From Chitinophagales bacterium (GTDB lineage: Bacteria > Bacteroidota > Bacteroidia > Chitinophagales > UBA2359), in contig JAHDIA010000228.1 in NCBI GenBank assembly GCA_020631035.1, forward strand, positions 1 to 8,320: a stretch of 8,320 nucleotides of DNA. The letters are read 5' to 3'. Every line of letters begins with the position of its first letter. Within the stretch, counting starts at the first letter, position 1. The notes beneath the pieces were generated by a model, which saw only the letters and a list, made by a program, of their open reading frames with translations, was not told where the DNA came from and ran no database searches. A program made the translations under genes and the position numbers. Positions 8,101 through 8,320 of the stretch are shown here, one piece after another.

Positions 8101-8168
8101 TAAGTATTGGTACTTGTAAAACTAAGTATCAAAAACAAACTGATTAATAGGTAAGTGCTTGATTTCAT
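2184..8168 (-). CDS. Secreted multidomain M4 (thermolysin-like) metalloprotease with T9SS sorting domain
   Basis: A 1994-residue secreted zinc endopeptidase that should hydrolyse proteins outside the cell. The signal peptide is residues 1-24 (cut near T-Y-A/Q). FTP and PepSY propeptide domains (about 30-215) should inhibit and fold the enzyme. The M4 catalytic domain is about 225-545: HEFTH at 367-371 (zinc ligands H367, H371; base E368), third ligand E391 in G-A-L-N-E-S-F-S-D with D395, and catalytic H459 in N-G-G-V-H-I-N-S-G. All key residues are present, so it should be active. Then come an Ig-like domain (about 555-655, Kre9/KNH-type pattern), two PKD-like domains (661-815), about 14 propeller repeats (836-1438), a PKD-like and an Ig-like domain (1446-1605), a dockerin-like module (1617-1698), a cohesin-like domain (1699-1885) and the sorting domain (1911-1994: L-Y-P-N-P-A-N-D, ending K-K-L-V-L-I-D). 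M4 enzymes are often 500-900 residues; the extra length is accessory. The start is the only ATG giving the signal peptide. Confidence 0.95.
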   Translation of the reverse strand: MKSSTYLLISLFLILSFTSTNTYAQNGTTQANLSEIATKESTHKLMYFLPEKNIKLQNLTQQYKAQLSLGEKDELKTTNSQLSSNTGWTHHRLDQYHQGIKVEGVQLIAHENNGKIQKANGNLLKGMNKENTQVNIDEAVALQTALNFIGAQEYAWETNNEALKGECPTAELCWYDSQYGSNPDQYQLAYKLPIYAISPLQAKAVYIDANTGEVLGSMELAHHQCQGPAGNLDTQGMTLYNGEQEFNTSFNEDNNLYYLENCVGGGVVTRSSDNSGDLVALPITDADNYWEGDPTAVSAHWAAEKTYEVYKGEFSRKSYDGTDGKVRTYVHFGVDWNNAVWYQNQIICGDGDGELFDALVDLDIIAHEFTHGVTQYTSKLIYQFESGALNESFSDIFGTYVESKTISNWNWQMAENSINGFSGLRDMANPSSDQVLVKQPDTYLGNFWYTGSEDNGGVHINSGVQNYWFYLLSEGGQVMNDFGDEYGITGIGIDKAAQIAYKTLTEYLFPSATYVDARELSIEAAKELFGAGSAEAGACEMAWCAVGLGACNAMPQDDKSLTVVFPNGNEQFFPGETVEVQWTSEGTIEQVRIDYSGDGGVTYKSLFANVPNSGSFSWIIDEDENTDIALVKIAEVSNNSLVSDVSDAPFSIKPAVVEPGCTLEASFEIVAAAPYCQATAYQFLTTCEVTENATYEWTINGLLAADEKDPVLLFDSVGTNEVVLTINDGDCMSTTAMSFEAITVPSADFTHVNNELTVSFFPTDGNATSYIWTFNGSNQSNEQSPVYTFDTFGPQEVCLETINECGASQECLTFETIEDPAVDPCSGETVQEEDSIAFSSTPHRITAMIQNKDYILTSSWGGVVKWNFDGTYEKFTTKDGLANTLNIYGDNMVVDEAGNVWFVTGRKLHKYNDVSNTIEYFDNDQIMDVTIASDGTIWCIEQHRYVYRFNGTDFEKDNLEELGITTNEFMTIYADKVGRVWIATTQGEIITYTAENGYEQVENNIEGRINDIIELVDGSIWIGTQNEGIHTQVFNGNQFSQFTEYPDSLDASLFELNGNTTYFKGNNAIYGYDGNELTELNVPFWTGAIGGISVNENNDMYLGIGGAGIYAYSDILNANAEDINNQDNWTNWNTNDPILSSYPCSIINGPNEQIYLDFIWSTNVATFDGTTYENWAPYQDLNMGQVTLVNDADNNLYILSENDGEQHLRFYDGTTLTDLMELPPLEEIKLVNVYDKAGAVDSQGRLYIVGIKEIDGNPHAFGGVWRYDNGTLEEIITPDELQDLRNMEFDLDGTLWIAAGEYGLAKYTEANGLEFLYPEEFPYVHNLAIMQNGNVLINKWDVEMYEYDGESLIDHSAAFEALFEDPQSEPVSDLLIASTADLWVAFKQEVARYNFETQTIDKYYTAIDGYNYTNVMIEDAEGNIWTSGWGGINQLILGEESTDNTGDIEVDFIPPSSDNLCVGKEFTINNITQGATSFEWLVDEVFASSEENLTYAFETEGTHTITLYAYNDAGCDASISKIVQVLPAASQFAGSEDLAICTGQTVVLEAGTDQMAFYFWDLNGDLLGTNSTLTITEESISGTYVLSMIDQCGGTATKEFEIVISDEVCEPESEPVWPGDVNFDGIVNRNDILFYGLAYGSSGPERPDASINWEAQVATPWADSQQNGINYKHADTNGDGVVNLADPMAIAENYSFTHQDAMGIFGVNGPSIFSLIPQMTDDRDTIINGTLMSVRTVELRLKDVEDGSDASLPAYGFAGAVNFLFSDPIIQGLKPLVDVKVDFSNSCMGQQTGFYGHAVVNKQQNSVEFGMTRTDYQNVICDNGVIATMQIVIDDHLPFGNIGDQLEVSTVIELSGGVSVTHGMTSDFGTDDFNYLAPVSSGQSMANIIFTADTADTSTSIETDLISERNTTFDLYPNPANDYVKISVEHTLPQQTMVEITNATGQLMYRAKATEVQQGNILHINTSELTRGIYTVTISDNIQINMNKKLVLID

Positions 8169-8320
8169 GATTGTTTAATTAATGGAGTTATTAAATTATT
8201 TTTTGTTCTTCTTTTTGTTATTTGAAAATTTTTGTGGAAGAGAGCTGATTCTTAATCAAGCTATCCAGTCGCCTTTGGCTCCCTACTATTTGCTTAAGAA
8301 TCACTCTCCAAAAATTTTCA
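8169..8320. other. Upstream non-coding region of the protease gene
   Basis: The first 50 bases before the start codon are very AT-rich, as in Bacteroidota leaders, with no Shine-Dalgarno-like purine block. No convincing TTTG / TAnnTTTG promoter pair was found on the minus strand. The rest is occupied by the long inverted repeat at 8223-8320. No open reading frame of note is present. Confidence 0.6.
8223..8320. repeat. Long imperfect inverted repeat at the window edge
   Basis: Three blocks of the left arm pair with the right arm: 8223-8234 with 8309-8320 (12 bp), 8240-8244 with 8304-8308 (5 bp), and 8246-8255 with 8294-8303 (10 bp). The stem has 27 pairs, interrupted by a 5-base and a 1-base bulge on the left side. 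The 38-base loop (8256-8293) contains GCTATCC, a small GCC-TTT-GGC hairpin and CTACTAT. The outer arms may continue past the window. It could be the terminator of an upstream gene, a 5' leader structure of the protease mRNA, or a dispersed repeat. Confidence 0.7.

Overview
The window reads as accessory or surface-protein DNA from a Bacteroidota bacterium. Both large proteins start with a Sec signal peptide and end in a type A C-terminal sorting domain of the type IX secretion system (T9SS), a system restricted to this phylum. The DNA is AT-rich and Shine-Dalgarno-like sequences are not evident, as is usual there. A W-P-G-D dockerin-like module followed by a cohesin-like domain recalls large secreted proteins of Saprospiria (Saprospira, Aureispira, Lewinella relatives). 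That placement is from memory of the families and is only a lean.

The layout, all genes on the minus strand and listed in transcription order, is as follows. (1) 8320-8169 is an upstream non-coding stretch with a long imperfect inverted repeat that reaches the window edge. (2) 8168-2184 is one very large gene for a 1994-residue secreted mosaic metalloprotease. It has an FTP/PepSY propeptide, an M4 thermolysin-like catalytic domain with all catalytic residues, an Ig-like domain, two PKD-like domains, about 14 propeller repeats, a further PKD/Ig pair, a dockerin-like module with two intact EF-hand-type loops, a cohesin-like domain and a T9SS sorting domain. (3) 2163-2134 is a strong 14-bp hairpin. 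(4) About 2111-1698 is a small lysine-rich protein of unknown function with a faint lipocalin-like look and an uncertain start. (5) 1697-1469 is an intergenic region dominated by a nested, highly structured element resembling a widespread Bacteroidota intergenic RNA-like element. (6) 1468-50 is a secreted protein made of three PPC-like beta-sandwich repeats plus a T9SS sorting domain. (7) 49-1 is short downstream sequence with nothing recognisable.

The two T9SS cargo proteins probably share the same export route and end up at the cell surface or in the medium. The protease would degrade extracellular protein while its propeller, PKD and dockerin/cohesin-like parts mediate binding or display. 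The PPC-repeat protein has no enzyme domain and may be an accessory surface or adhesive protein. The small middle protein has no clear export signal, and nothing in the sequence ties it functionally to its neighbours. No tRNA, rRNA, CRISPR array or insertion sequence was seen.
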